From NCBI GenBank assembly GCA_963942565.1, contig OZ012699.1:26942767-27006766 (forward strand): a stretch of 64,000 nucleotides of DNA, given 5' to 3'. Source of the DNA: Maea johnstoni (Eukaryota; Annelida; Polychaeta; Spionida; Magelonidae). The notes beneath the pieces are model-generated. The model did no database searches. It was not told the DNA's origin and was given only the letters and a program-made list of their open reading frames with translations. This document shows positions 45,870 through 57,200 of this stretch, piece by piece (the stretch's first letter is position 1; every line of letters starts with the position of its first letter). Position numbers and translations under genes: made by a program.

Positions 45870-46775
45870 AATTTTTTCAAGGTCAAAGGTCAATGTCAAA
45901 GGTCAAAATCCTTAAAATGCCTTGTTTGGACCTGAAACAACATTTGATAAGAAACTCAATTTTTATGGTGACATACACTCAATAAGTGAATTTCATACAC
46001 AAAGATTTAGTATTTTCCACACTTTAAACCTGAGGTCAATAAGTACATTTTAAAGTAAAGGTAAAAGGTCAAATCATTGAAAAAGGCCTTGTATGGACAA
46101 ATTGAGCTGCATTTGATAAAAGTTGATTAGAAACCAGATTTTATGATGAGATACTTCTTCAGTGAATTTCATTTAAGCACACTTCATATTTTCCACCTCA
46201 AAGATTTTATCTGAGGTCAATGAGTTCATTCGGAGGTCAAGATTAGCAGTCAAAATGCAGGAAAATCCCTTGCATGGACTGGATACAAGCTGCATTTGAT
46301 TCAATTTGGTTAGAAAGCAGCTGTTTAGGATGAAATACACTTAATAAGTGAATTTCGTACAAACAGCTTCAGTATTTTACTCAGTAAAGTTTAAATTTGA
46401 GGGCCATAAGTACATGTCAAGGTCAAAGGTCAAATCAGTGAAAATGCCTTGTAATAACAGGAAGTGAGCTGCATTTGATAACAGTTGGTTAGAAACCAGA
46501 TTTTATGATGAGATACACTTTCCCAGTAAATTTCATTACACTTCATATTTTCCACCTCAAAGATTATATCGAAGGTCAATGAGTTCATTCAAAGGTCAAG
46601 ATCAACAGTCAAAATGCAGGAAAATGCATTGCACAGACCAGATACATGCTGCATTTGATTCAATTTGGTTAGAAACCAGCTGTTTAGGATGAAATACACT
46701 TTTCCAGTAAATCTATATCCACACACACTTAGTATTGTCCTGAGTATTGAATCAAGGGTCAAAGTCCAGGTCAAA
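45870..46775. repeat. Tandem array rich in AGGTCA half-sites
   Basis: About five diverged ~180-200-base units share GAGCTGCATTTGATAA, GTTAGAAACCAG, GATGAGATACA and (A/G)GGTCAATGAGTTCATT. AGGTCA occurs exactly on this strand at 45880, 45887, 45900, 46033, 46066, 46214, 46234, 46420, 46427, 46573, 46593 and 46768. Two pairs (45880/45887 and 46420/46427) form AGGTCAAAGGTCA, the DR1 arrangement bound by HNF4/RXR/PPAR-type receptors. It may be a satellite with incidental sites or a real enhancer cluster. Confidence 0.85.
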
Positions 46776-47524
46776 TGTGGAACAACCCTAGAAAATACAA
46801 TTTCGCGTGTTTGTAACGTTTGCAACAGACAAACACGCGAGATTGTAGTGTCGGCAATGTGCACATTTTACAATAGGAACTAATGAGCAAAATCAACATT
46901 TTGCGGAGCTGAGACAAAAAGTATGTTTGTACATACACGTAGTAGTGCTCCAAAAAGGTTGCCAAGTTTGGATGGCATACTTGAACGTTTTGTCACAAAA
47001 AAGTGGCAAAAGTGATTGGCAAACTCGAGTCAGACAGACTTTAAGTCGAGGCGGCCGCAGGCGGTGATTTAAGTTGTAGGGAACTTCTTTTCGGAAAGTT
47101 TCCTCCTCAATAGGAACTGTATACATGTTAATACATTATCAATTATGACTTTTTCAGTTACATATAGTCATATTTGGGGGGGGGGGGGGGGGGATCAGTC
47201 CACCACCCAGCACTTTGACTCGTGTTTGATTCAATGTTTTTGATCGGTATTTACAATGAACCTTCGTCTACACACTTGGCCAGGACGCCTAACAGCGAGT
47301 TCTCGCAACCATGCGGCATCTGGTGGTGGACTAATTCGGTTGGAGGCTAATCATACCGCCTCCGAGGGAGTTGGGCTGAAGGAGAGAGGATCCTATGTCA
47401 GTCAACTTTCCGACATAGTTCGTTCTTTTACGTCCTTCATGACATAGACATCAAGTGACACGGGACCTACGGCTTAAGTTGCCATCCGAAGCACTAGGCA
47501 ACGAGAAGTAAACTGACAGAAAGT
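46776..47524. other. Gene-free stretch with hairpin and G-run
   Basis: A hairpin TCGCGTGTTTGT...ACAAACACGCGA lies at about 46803-46834. A run of about 18 G is near 47175-47193. The small frame at 47256-47447 has no recognisable domain. Confidence 0.5.
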
Positions 47525-47800
47525 ATCAGAGCTGCTCTGTACCAGGTACTACCACAGGTGTTTGCCACAGTCTGAAAAAATAAAGGGAAAACGTTGTTTG
47601 GAACACAGCTGCTCTGTACCTAGTATAATTTTAGTTGTTGGGAACACAGCTGCTCTGTACCCAGTATAATTTTAGCTGTTTGGTAGTCCAGGAAGGATCT
47701 CTAGATTCTAGAGTTGTCTTCTGTCTGCTATCACTCTGTCCACTCCCCTACAGTCTGCTACCCTTTGTGGTTAGTCAGTTCTTTCGGAGGGGGGGGGGGG
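47525..47800. repeat. Start of ZNF-D unit: short minisatellite relics
   Basis: About three GAACACAGCTGCTCTGTACC-type units (47528-47675) are followed by one 92-bp-type unit (GGAAGGATCTCTAGATTC...). The order is the same as upstream of ZNF-C, marking the duplicated unit. A G-run follows at 47789-47801. Confidence 0.8.
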
Positions 47801-48265
47801 GCGTGTCAGTTCTTTGTTCTTTGCTTTGGTGTCAAGCATGTGTGCATTTTTCGGTACCCATTTTTCATTACGAAGAAATAACATGAATATAACATAGCTT
47901 TAAGCCAATCTACAAATCTATTTGTACTCTCGAGCTCTGGATGAATGGGAATGTTATGCTTTGAGCGACAAAAAAATAAGGACAGAGCAACCATTTTGGG
48001 ATTTTTGATAATTTTCCAGGACAATCTTGAACTCCAAATGAACAATTTGTAAATAGGTTTCTAAGACAAATACATTTATACAAATTGTGTATAAACAATA
48101 AGTATGTTTAGTCAAGAATTTAACTGTGATATTCATGATTCCTGATATTCAGGTAGATTTTAATATCGCTTCTATTTTATTTCATTTGGAATGTCATGAG
48201 TCAATTGGTTGCTTGTTAAACAACAAACTGGAGGGCTCAAAATACATAGTAACTGGCACCATGTG

Positions 48266-48350
48266 CTGAGGGATCCGCAGTGGCCTTGTGATTAGGAGGC
48301 CTGGCACCCAAGCATGAGGTCGCAGGTTCAAGACTCCACTGAATCCCTAT
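48266..48350 (+). mobile_element. tRNA-derived SINE head, copy in ZNF-D unit
   Basis: TGGCCTTGTGATTAGGAGG and GGTTCAAGACTCC as in 39322-39405, at the corresponding place in the duplicated unit: an inherited copy, not an independent insertion. Confidence 0.6.
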
Positions 48351-49057
48351 TACTGTTTATGTCCAAATAAGCACACGCACCCCCCTTTCTATTATTTACT
48401 GGCCTTCTGAACCTCCCCCTGTAAGCACAAATATTTCCTTACCTTTACATGTGATACTGGTAGAGACTGTATATTGTTTTATTTTCTAGAGTGTGATTAC
48501 CTCATGCGATTGGTCTTCCACCATTTCAGTCTTTAAATACATATCAGCGTCCAATTGGACATAGCATAACAAAATACGTGAGAGCCTGAAGTGCTAAGGC
48601 TCAGGGCGGCCTTGGATTGTTGCCAAAATCCGCACTGTGGATGTATTCAGAAGATCGCCAATACCTCTTCTAGCAATTTTTTTTCTAACTTGCTACTTGT
48701 GTGTGCAGTTATTCAGACAAATACAGTATCTCTTTGTGGAGGGCTGTCTATGTTGCTTCTGCAACTGAAAGGGTCCTTGATACTATTCTAACAGTAAGAG
48801 AAGGGAATTTTCTCCCAGTTCCAGGTTTCCTTCTCACTCATCTTGATATGACCTAAGCTGTTCAAAGCCACATAAAAACCACTTCCTTCTATGCTTCAAG
48901 TATCATGGTGGTTGCTATTATCTATACAAGATGTTTTAGGATTTTTTTGATCTCTGATCTTTAAGTTGATATTTTTCAACATAGCTACATTGTTTTTCGA
49001 TTTCCAAAATTAAGGTAAGATAAAGCCTTGTTTTGAAAATTTCATCTGCTTTTTCAG
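48351..49057 (+). other. ZNF-D upstream region
   Basis: Paralogous to 39405-40468 but without the 39608-39895 hairpin insertion. Should hold the promoter. No start site can be assigned by reading. Confidence 0.5.
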
Positions 49058-49179
49058 ATCCATGATGTGACAAGTGCAGCTACAAAACTACTGTGTAACT
49101 GGATATCACCCTACAGAAGCCAAAATCAATCAAGGTCAAAGTTGAGAGTTCATTTCTGCATCGTCGAGAGATATATCAG
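49058..49179 (+). other. Conserved 122-bp exon-like block upstream of ZNF-D
   Basis: Acceptor CTGCTTTTTCAG as in ZNF-A. The 3' border reads ATATATCAG|GCAATG, so the GT of ZNF-A and -C is GC here: a rarer GC donor or a lost one. The frame through the block continues past the border here (to about 49270), unlike in the sisters. Confidence 0.45.
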
Positions 49180-49567
49180 GCAATGGGCTCTACTCTATGA
49201 GACGATGGAAGTTAGCCAGGGAGCATCCATTTTCCAATATGACAAGGATAAATGTCAAGTTATTTACTGAATCATACCTGCAACACCCAAACCAAAGATG
49301 TCCTATGATTTAAGTGATATCATTCTCATAAAAAATCTTTGAAGTAGCAAAATTACTCCAAAATTAACTGGTGACTCTGCAATATCTTTTGAAATATCTT
49401 TTGTTGAGCAGAGTGTATGCTTGATTCGCATACTATTGTCAAAAGACCATAGAAGCCAGACAATGAGGGCGCATAAACGTAAAGCACAACAGGATTAAAT
49501 TTTGAGTTAATTATTCAGTAAAGAAGATTGAGTTAGTAAGTCAAGTCTTTGTGATAAAGTACTAACT

Positions 49568-51505
49568 ATGTCTTTAGATGTGATAGGTCATAAGGATGGG
49601 CAAGAAGGGGAAGAACCTTATCCTTCTGATGAATGTTACAAATCCTATTCTGAGTCATCAAGTTATCATCCTTCTGTTGAGCATGACAAGGCATCCACTC
49701 ATCATATTGGTGTGGTGCAACAGAAGAGGAATCATAGAGCAAAAAAAACCTTCCAGTGCAATGAATGTGACAAGGCATTTGCACACTCTTCTAGTCTGGT
49801 AAAGCATAAGATGATACACACTGGGGAAAGACCCTTCCAGTGCAATGAATGCAACAAGGCCTTCACATGCTCTTCTAATCTGGTACAGCATAAGAAGATA
49901 CACAGTGGGGAAAGACCCTTCCAGTGCAATGTATGTGACAAGGCATTCACAAGCTCTTCTTATCTGGTTAAGCACAAGAGAATACACAGTGGGGAAAGAC
50001 CCTTCCAGTGCAATGCGTGTAACAAGGCATTCACATATTATTTTGGTCTAAAAAAGCATAAGATGATACATAGTGGGGACAGACCTTTCCAGTGCAATGA
50101 ATGTGACAAGGCATTTACAACTTCTTATGGTCTGGTACAGCATAAGAGGATACACAGTGGGGAAAGACCCTTCCAATGCAATGAATGTGACAAGGCATTT
50201 ACAAGCTCTTCTCATCTGGTACAGCATAAGAGGATACACAGTGGGGAAAGACCCTTCCAATGCAATGAATGTGACAAGGCATTTACAAGCTCTTCTCATC
50301 TGGTACAGCATAAGGTGATACACAGTGGGGAAAGACCCTTCCAGTGCAATGAATGTGACAAGGCATTCACATGCTCTTCACGTCTGGTACAGCATAAGAG
50401 GATACATAGTGGGGAAAGACCCTTCCAGTGCAATGTATGTGACAAGGCATTCACAAGCTCTTCTAGTCTGGTACAGCATAAAACTATACACAGTGGGGAA
50501 AGACCCTTCCAATGCAATGAATGTGACCAAGCATTCACAAGATCGTCTAATCTGGTACAGCATAAGAGGAAACACAGTGGGGAAATATTCTTCCAGTGCA
50601 ATATATGTGATAAGGCATTCACAAGGTCTTCTAGTCTGGTACAGCATAAGATGATACACAGTGGGGAAAGACCCTTCCAATGCAATGAATGTGACAAGGC
50701 ATTTACAAGCTCTTCAAGTCTGGCAAAGCATAAAATTATACACAGTGGGGAAAGACCCTTCCATTGCAATGAATGTGACCAAGCATTCACAATACTGTCT
50801 AATCTGGTACAGCATAAGAGGAAACACAGTGGGGAAAGACTCTTCCAGTGCAATATGTGTGATAAGGCATTCACAAGGTCTTCTAGTCTGGTACAGCATA
50901 AGAGGATACACAGTGGGGAAAGACCATTCCAATGCAATGAATGTGATAAGGCATTCACACAGACTTCTGGTCTAAAAAAGCATAAGAGAATACACAGTGG
51001 GGAAAGACCCTTCCAGTACAATAAAGGTTACGAGGCATTCCCAGAGCCTTCTGGCCTGGTACAGCATATCAGGACACCCCCAGCAGAAAGACCTCAGTGT
51101 GGTCAAACAACTTCCTATCTGAAACAGCATGAGAAAACACATCAATGGCTGTCAACTCACAAAATAGAACCACCGTTATCGGAACCAAGGCAATGGATTG
51201 TCATTGAAGGACAATGTGTCCCTATAAAGCAAGAATTGGAGGAAAATGCTAGTGACATATTAGAAAAACAAGAAAACCTTGTTAGAGTACAGTGTCTCCC
51301 TATAAAGCAAGAATTGGAGGGAAATGCTAGTGGCATTTTAGAAAAACAAGAAAACCTTTTTAGAGGACAGTGTCTCCCTATAAAGCAAGAGTTGGAGGAG
51401 GGAAATGCTAGTAGCATATTAGAAATACAAGAAAACCTTGTTGTTAGAGGACAGTGTCCCCCTATAAAGCAAGAGTTGGAGGAGGAAAATGCTAGTAGCA
51501 TATAA
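49568..51505 (+). CDS. C2H2 zinc-finger protein, 15 intact fingers (ZNF-D)
   Basis: 645 residues; start set by the shared MSLDVIGHKDGQEGEEPYPS. Fifteen canonical C2H2 fingers run from residue ~62, with a sixteenth worn one (first two Cys replaced, second His lost, linker PPAERP). Helix positions here are dominated by S-S-H-Q, S-S-S-Q and R-S-N-Q types with F-T before the helix, so its predicted binding differs from ZNF-A and -C. Two linkers are unusual (HSGEIF, HSGERL). The tail carries the KIEPPLSEPRQWIV segment and four PIKQE repeats. The frame ends at TATAAG-type sequence where sisters read a Leu codon (ATATTAGAA), and further tail-like but broken repeats continue to about 51640. Inferred nuclear transcriptional regulator; no other domain. 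Confidence 0.94.
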   Translation: MSLDVIGHKDGQEGEEPYPSDECYKSYSESSSYHPSVEHDKASTHHIGVVQQKRNHRAKKTFQCNECDKAFAHSSSLVKHKMIHTGERPFQCNECNKAFTCSSNLVQHKKIHSGERPFQCNVCDKAFTSSSYLVKHKRIHSGERPFQCNACNKAFTYYFGLKKHKMIHSGDRPFQCNECDKAFTTSYGLVQHKRIHSGERPFQCNECDKAFTSSSHLVQHKRIHSGERPFQCNECDKAFTSSSHLVQHKVIHSGERPFQCNECDKAFTCSSRLVQHKRIHSGERPFQCNVCDKAFTSSSSLVQHKTIHSGERPFQCNECDQAFTRSSNLVQHKRKHSGEIFFQCNICDKAFTRSSSLVQHKMIHSGERPFQCNECDKAFTSSSSLAKHKIIHSGERPFHCNECDQAFTILSNLVQHKRKHSGERLFQCNMCDKAFTRSSSLVQHKRIHSGERPFQCNECDKAFTQTSGLKKHKRIHSGERPFQYNKGYEAFPEPSGLVQHIRTPPAERPQCGQTTSYLKQHEKTHQWLSTHKIEPPLSEPRQWIVIEGQCVPIKQELEENASDILEKQENLVRVQCLPIKQELEGNASGILEKQENLFRGQCLPIKQELEEGNASSILEIQENLVVRGQCPPIKQELEEENASSI

Positions 51506-53350
51506 GGAAAATAAGGAAACCATGTTGCTAAAGGACATATCTCTCTATAAAGCAAGAGTTAGAGCAGGAAAATGACACCATCATATTAGAAAAAAACGTA
51601 AGAGGACAGTGCCTCCCTATAAAGCAAGAGTCATAGGAAAATGCTAGTACATATAAGTTAAAACAGGAAAACCTTGATGTCTGATATAACTGAGATAATG
51701 TAGTATTCAACACTCACAAATGCACAACCTAAGTAATCATCTGGTAATGAAAACCACCTCGTTACAGTGTTGGATGGTCAAATTAGAACCAATCAATGAC
51801 AGTATAGAATCAGTGGTATCATTGCAATTTCATTTAAGAGTTAAAATGCAGACCCCTTGAGTAGCCATTCTAAATCCAAGGAGTCGAGAGACATACAAAT
51901 GACAGAAGTAGGGCATTAAGCCAGTTTTGGTCAGATCAAGCTGACAATACAAAATGCTATGTAAATGTTGGAAGAATTTTTAAAAAGTTGAAAAAGATTT
52001 ACAAGTTGCCAGCATATGTTCTTGACAAACTGTCATAGATTGTTCATTTGTTGTTGATATGCAGGCTGCAACAAAAACATTAGTCGGACAGGTAAAATTG
52101 GTGTGAAATTTCTGTAGGTCTATTTACATGTCTTTTTCTGTATTCTGACCAGTCAAGTTAGAGGAAGTACTGATTGCAATGGATCATATGCGTAGTGTTA
52201 TTCAGTTAACATCTTATTATGTAATGTTTTACAAAACTCTTTTCCTGCGGCACTTATTGAGTATTGGACAAACTTTTATAGTTTTTTACAATTTACCTGA
52301 CACCACGTATTTGTATTTGAAACGAAATTGTTACAAAAATAGATATTTATTATATATGTACCATTATAATTATATCTGCCTATTATAAATGGTATATTAA
52401 GAGACTGAATGTTTTTGTTTCCATTGATTTTCATATATATTGAATGTGACGGTTTGACACATTTTCAGCAAATATGTATGATCATTCATGTGTATAAAAT
52501 TCAGGTTCCCTTGCTCAACAATATCTTATATAAGTTTACATATATGGTACCAATTGGGTAACTCTTCTAACATTTTAATGAAAATCTGCCAAAAAAGCCT
52601 TAACCATCTGTGGTTCGAAAACTAACATGATAATCTGTCATTTCTTTATGTCTAATTGTTCAGAGCTTTGTGTGGGTGGTTTAGACAAGTTTTGTTGATA
52701 ATTAAACTCGTCAATTCTGGCTTGGGTGGTACCAATTTTGGGTTCTTGAATTCCTTTCTTTACCTAGTTACTTAGTTCCTATATAACATAAAAAACATGG
52801 CAGAAGTCTTTTAGGCAATGACAATATCTTTGAAGGGATCCATTTAGCAAAGATGGAAGCCAGATTTGAAGAATGAGATGTTCCTGACAGAAATTGCATT
52901 ATTTTTTCAGAAATCTGTAATATAAAAAACTAAATCAATGACCCAATGATTAAAAGTTGTTTTGAAGATCACTGTGCTTTGTTCTTTACTCATGCAGAAT
53001 TTCATGAAAAGGAAACTGCAATTTCTAAAAGTGTTGTAAGACCTTGAATATTTCGTTAGTACAGATTTATACTTATGCATCTTTAGTGCTCTATCTTTTC
53101 AAATCAACATTTTATAGTTACATCTTTTACATGGTTAGGTAGGTCTAATAAAGGTCATTGAGGACATGTAAAAAAGTATTTGAGTCAAAATATACTTTTG
53201 TGTGAAAATTGATAAAACTGAGAAACAAAACTAGAAACAATGATATACCCAAACAACATGTTTATCAAGGCTTGAGAAATTGCATGTATAAGATGCATTT
53301 CCTTTCAACATTCTCTACAATATGCTTATAAAACATATGTTCTGTTATTT
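51506..53350 (+). other. ZNF-D 3' flank, least interrupted copy
   Basis: Begins with decayed tail repeats (CTATAAAGCAAGAG twice). It then carries the shared flank words through CAACATTCTCTACAATATGC to ACATATGTTCTGTTAT at about 53335-53350. It serves as the reference for finding insertions in the other units. A 900-base part (52230-53040) has no match to the sisters that I could see. No gene. Confidence 0.7.
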
Positions 53351-53640
53351 TTAGAGGTTGTTGTACAAACAACAACCTATATTCAGTTCGCTTTTGTTGT
53401 CTTGCATTCCCGGGGGGGGGTCCTGGGAGCTGGTTGATGCATTTTCCCTATGTTGTCTTACATGGCATTTTTGGAAAATTCTAGGCGAATGATCTGGAGA
53501 GTGGGGTGTGGTGGGGTCGTTTTGTTTAATGTTTCTGTTAGAGTTGGGTGTGTAGTTTATAGAGTTTGTTTCATTGTTTCTGTGGGTTGCCTAGTTTTTT
53601 TTTGGTGGATTTTTACGTGTTTATACATTACGTTTTCTTC

Positions 53641-53960
53641 ACTCCAATACGATTCTGTAGCGCGTCTGGTCTGGTGGGGCGGCTGTTGGATGCGCATGCG
53701 TGGGTGGATGCGCATGCGTGGGTTTTCTGCATATTTAATGCGATCGGCTAATCACGTGACAGCACCACGTGGTTTGTCTCTGGTGAATTATCCAATGAGC
53801 GGTCTCACTGCCTCACCGTCACACCACGTGGTACTCTTTCCCGCGGTTTATTAACCAATGAGCGGCTATTTGTATTTCTCTTTGTACTATTTTACTCACG
53901 TGTTCATTCACGTATTTCTTACATTGGCTAGGTTACCCTCCGCCATTTTGAATATCGGTT
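53641..53960 (+). promoter_or_regulatory. Promoter-like region: NRF1, E-box, CCAAT, YY1 words
   Basis: Two exact TGCGCATGCG words (53691-53700, 53709-53718) fit the NRF1 core. Four CACGTG boxes lie at 53753, 53766, 53825 and 53897. CCAATGAGCGG occurs at 53792 and 53855, with inverted ATTGG at about 53922, and a YY1-like CCGCCATTTTG at about 53940. This combination is typical of housekeeping promoters in animals. Direction and start site are uncertain. Confidence 0.55.
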
Positions 53961-55461
53961 TTGCCGAAATTTGCACCCCGATTTCAAAGCTTTCGTTTGT
54001 GGCCATCTCTAACTCTAAAATTCTGAAACCAAAAGAATTAACAAGCCAAGTATCTATATTATTAAGATTAATTCTTTTGGTTTCGGAAAATCGAAAATAT
54101 TTTGAGATATTTGTCAACACGCATCGATGGTGGCGTGAACATGGCGATGGGTCGGGTTTGACGAAATTTGCACCCCGATTTCAAAGCTTTCGTTTGTGGC
54201 CATCTCTAACTCTAAAATTCTGAAACCAAAAGAATTAACAAGCCAAGTATCTATATTATTAAGATTAATTCTTTTGGTTTCGGAAAATCGAAAATATTTT
54301 GAGATATTTGTCAACACGCATCGATGGTGGCGTGTTGACCACGGCGATTAGTACATTCTCAATGGTACCTCGCCGATTCCTGTCAATTTCATCAAGCTAT
54401 CTCCCCCCGATCACAATATGACTACCTACCTGGATAGATGAGATCCTCATCTATCTGATTCAATCATTTTTTTAATTCAACTTCAGGTTGGAAGCGAAAA
54501 AATAGCTTTTCGCTACAACCGGAAGTTGATTTTTTTGATATAGCGAGATTAGGGCATTGATATGCATTGTGTGCATTTCACACTAAAAACATACTTTTCT
54601 GCGATCGGCTAATCACGTGACAGCACCACGTGGTTTGTCTCTGGTGAATTATCCAATGAGCGGTCTCACTGCCTCACCGTCACACCACGTGGTACTCTTT
54701 CCCGCGGTTTATTAACCAATGAGCGGCTATTTGTATTTCTCTTTGTACTATTTTACTTACGTGTTCATTCACGTATTTTTTACATTGGCTAGGTTACCCT
54801 CCGCCATTTTGAATATCGGTTTTGCCGAAATTTGCACCCCGATTTCAAAGCTTTCGTTTGTGGCCATCTCTAACTCTAAAATTCTGAAACCAAAAGAATT
54901 AACAAGCCAAGTATCTATATTATTAAGATTAATTCTTTTGGTTTCGGAAAATCGAAAATATTTTGAGATATTTGTCAACACGCATCGATGGTGGCGTGAA
55001 CATGGCGATGGGTCGGGTTTGACGAAATTTGCACCCCGATTTCAAAGCTTTCGTTTGTGGCCATCTCTAACTCTAAAATTCTGAAACCAAAAGAATTAAC
55101 AAGCCAAGTATCTATATTATTAAGATTAATTCTTTTGGTTTCGGAAAATCGAAAATATTTTGAGATATTTGTCAACACGCATCGATGGTGGCGTGTTGAC
55201 CACGGCGATTAGTACATTCTCAATGGTACCTCGCCGATTCCTGTCAATTTCATCAAGCTATCTCCCCCCGATCACAATATGACTACCTACCTGGATAGAT
55301 GAGATCCTCATCTATCTGATTCAATCATTTTTTTAATTCAACTTCAGGTTGGAAGCGAAAAAATAGCTTTTCGCTACAACCGGAAGTTGATTTTTTTGAT
55401 ATAGCGAGATTAGGGCATTGATATGCATTGTGTGCATTTCACACAAAAAACATACTTTTTT
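53741..55461. repeat. 861-bp tandem duplication, two near-identical copies
   Basis: CGATCGGCTAATCACGTGAC starts at 53741 and again at 54602. The copies differ at only a handful of positions by eye. Inside each, a ~197-base sub-repeat (TTTGCACCCCGATTTCAAAG...) occurs twice. Each sub-repeat holds a hairpin GAAACCAAAAGAATTAA/TTAATTCTTTTGGTTTC, so four such hairpins exist. The 121-codon frames on both strands are repeated with the DNA and are not supported as genes. Confidence 0.95.
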
Positions 55462-55708
55462 CAATAAATTGTCACGTCGCCGTTTCTGGGTCAAAATTTA
55501 CAAATGGCCCATCAAAGTGTTCGCAACAAATAGGGCTTTTACCCTATTATCATAACTTGTTGCTTATATTTGTAATTTTTGAAAAAAAATGGCGACTTCG
55601 GAAAAAAACGGCTTTTTGGAATGTTGATTTAGGAACCCTGGCGAAATTCTAAATTTACTTATTAATTTCGCCACTAAAACCGGAAAAAAAGTTTCAACTT
55701 CAAGAAAA
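55462..55708. other. Gene-free spacer
   Basis: No recognised feature between the two duplications. Confidence 0.45.
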
Positions 55709-57018
55709 CAGACTCTAAATAATCCATCCTGCCCATTTGTGGATTTTCTTTGATCCCCACAATCGTAAGAAAACAACTTTGAAAAAAACGGAAGTAGTAA
55801 ATATTTTTATCGCGATTTCAGCAGTCAGTATATATACCCTTCTCACCATGAGTGTAGTATGCAGTCCTGAAGTTAGCAGACCTTTAATCCTGCCATCCCT
55901 TCCGTTCTCACTGTTGTTGTATTTTAGATAAAGATATGATTTTAATTGTTTTGGGTGACAGGAAAAGTGTGTACTGTTATAATTTATCGGTCACAAACTT
56001 ATAAGCCCAAAGAGCATGTAATGCGAATGCATGGGATGGCAGGGTTAATGGTCTGCATACTTCAGGATTGCATTTTCACTCATGGTGAGAAGGGTGTCAA
56101 GGGACATAACTGCAGGCAGCACTTAAGAAACTGGCTTCGACATCATACTGCATCTACACCAAAGAGCATCATAGGAACTTGATTCACCTGACAACCCAAA
56201 ATAGTAAGCATACATTAAATTGAAATAAATACAAAAGTATCAATACAAAACTATCACTCAATATACAATTTTATAAAAACACATCCACAAAATATAGAAA
56301 CCATGCAAATCTTCACTGTCCCTCAAACAAAACAATTACTGTTTAAAGAAGATATTGTGTCGGTGTGATAATATAAGATTGCATTTGGTGAGATATGTTT
56401 TGTGTTGATATTTTTGTGTTGCTTTGATGGTATGTATGACTCTAAATAATCCATCCTGCCCATTTGTGGATTTTTTTTGTTCCCCACAATCGTAAAAAAA
56501 CAACTTTGAAAAAAACGGAAGTAGTAAATATTTTTATCGCGATTTCAGCAGTCAGTATATATACCCTTCTCACCATGAGTGTAGTATGCAGTCCTGAAGT
56601 TAGCAGACCTTTAACCCTGCCATCCCTTCCGTTCTCACTGTTGTTGTATTTTAGATAAAGATATGATTTTAATTGTTTTGGGTGACAGGAAAAGTGTGTA
56701 CTGTCATAGAAACTGGCTTCGACATCATACTGCATCTACACCAAAGAGCATCATAGGCACTTGATTTACCTGACAACCCAAAATAGTAAGCATACATTAA
56801 ATTGAAATAAATACAAAAGTATCAATACAAAACTATCACTCAATATACAATTTTATAAAAACACATACACAAAATATAGAAACCATGCAAATCTTCACTG
56901 TCCCTCAAACAAAACAATTACTGTTTAAAGAAGATATTGTGTCGGTGTGATAATATAAGATTGCATTTGGTGAGATATGTTTTGTGTTGATATTTTTGTG
57001 TTGCTTTGATGGTATGTA
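55709..57018. repeat. Second tandem duplication, ~720 and ~590 bp copies
   Basis: ACTCTAAATAATCCATCCTG starts at about 55710 and 56431. The second copy lacks ~145 bases (between GTGTACTGT and AGAAACTGGC). That missing piece is an inverted copy of an upstream part: GGGATGGCAGG...GGTCTGC...CTCATGGTGAGAAGGG at 56034-56100 mirrors 55845-55905. Copy 1 can therefore form a ~70-bp hairpin and copy 2 cannot. Confidence 0.9.
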
Positions 57019-57033
57019 TGATTATTTTTTCAG

Positions 57034-57190
57034 GTTGCATGGTGTAGGTGAAGTAGCAGACCTGAAGTATGCAGGCTTCTACCCTTTGATGCCGATGCCG
57101 GTCCCATACCCCTTCAACCCAGTGCTCGGGCCCAAGCAGCATCTCCCTGCATTTGTATCGCCCAAGATGCAAAACAAACGAAAATACTGA
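57034..57190 (+). CDS. Probable terminal exon of an unrecognised gene (partial)
   Basis: An acceptor TTATTTTTTCAG ends at 57033. The following frame, entered at phase 1, reads LHGVGEVADLKYAGFYPLMP..., is Pro-rich (PMPVPYPFNP), and ends ...KMQNKRKY with TGA at 57188-57190. The exon is visibly more GC-rich than its surroundings and is followed at once by AATAAA (57195-57200), as expected for a compact last exon. I do not recognise the family and found no upstream exon. The promoter-like region at 53.7 kb is a candidate start. The basic C-terminal NKRKY could act as a nuclear-localisation patch (speculative). Confidence 0.5.
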
Positions 57191-57194
57191 TCAA

Positions 57195-57200
57195 AATAAA
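57195..57200 (+). terminator. Poly(A) signal AATAAA after the terminal exon
   Basis: A canonical AATAAA lies four bases after the stop codon at 57188-57190. Cleavage would be expected within ~30 bases, but no cleavage site can be read. Confidence 0.5.

Noticed and set aside
50296-51021. Long minus-strand frame (241 codons) across ZNF-D, with similar ones across ZNF-A, -B and -C
   Set aside because: The 84-base period of the finger repeats keeps antisense frames open; the peptides (HSLHWKGLSPLC type) are mirror images of the HSGERPFQCN linker.
53858-54223. 121-codon frame repeated at 54719-55084, and antisense 70-codon frames
   Set aside because: They copy with the 861-bp DNA duplication, lie in promoter-like DNA with internal sub-repeats, and show no domain.
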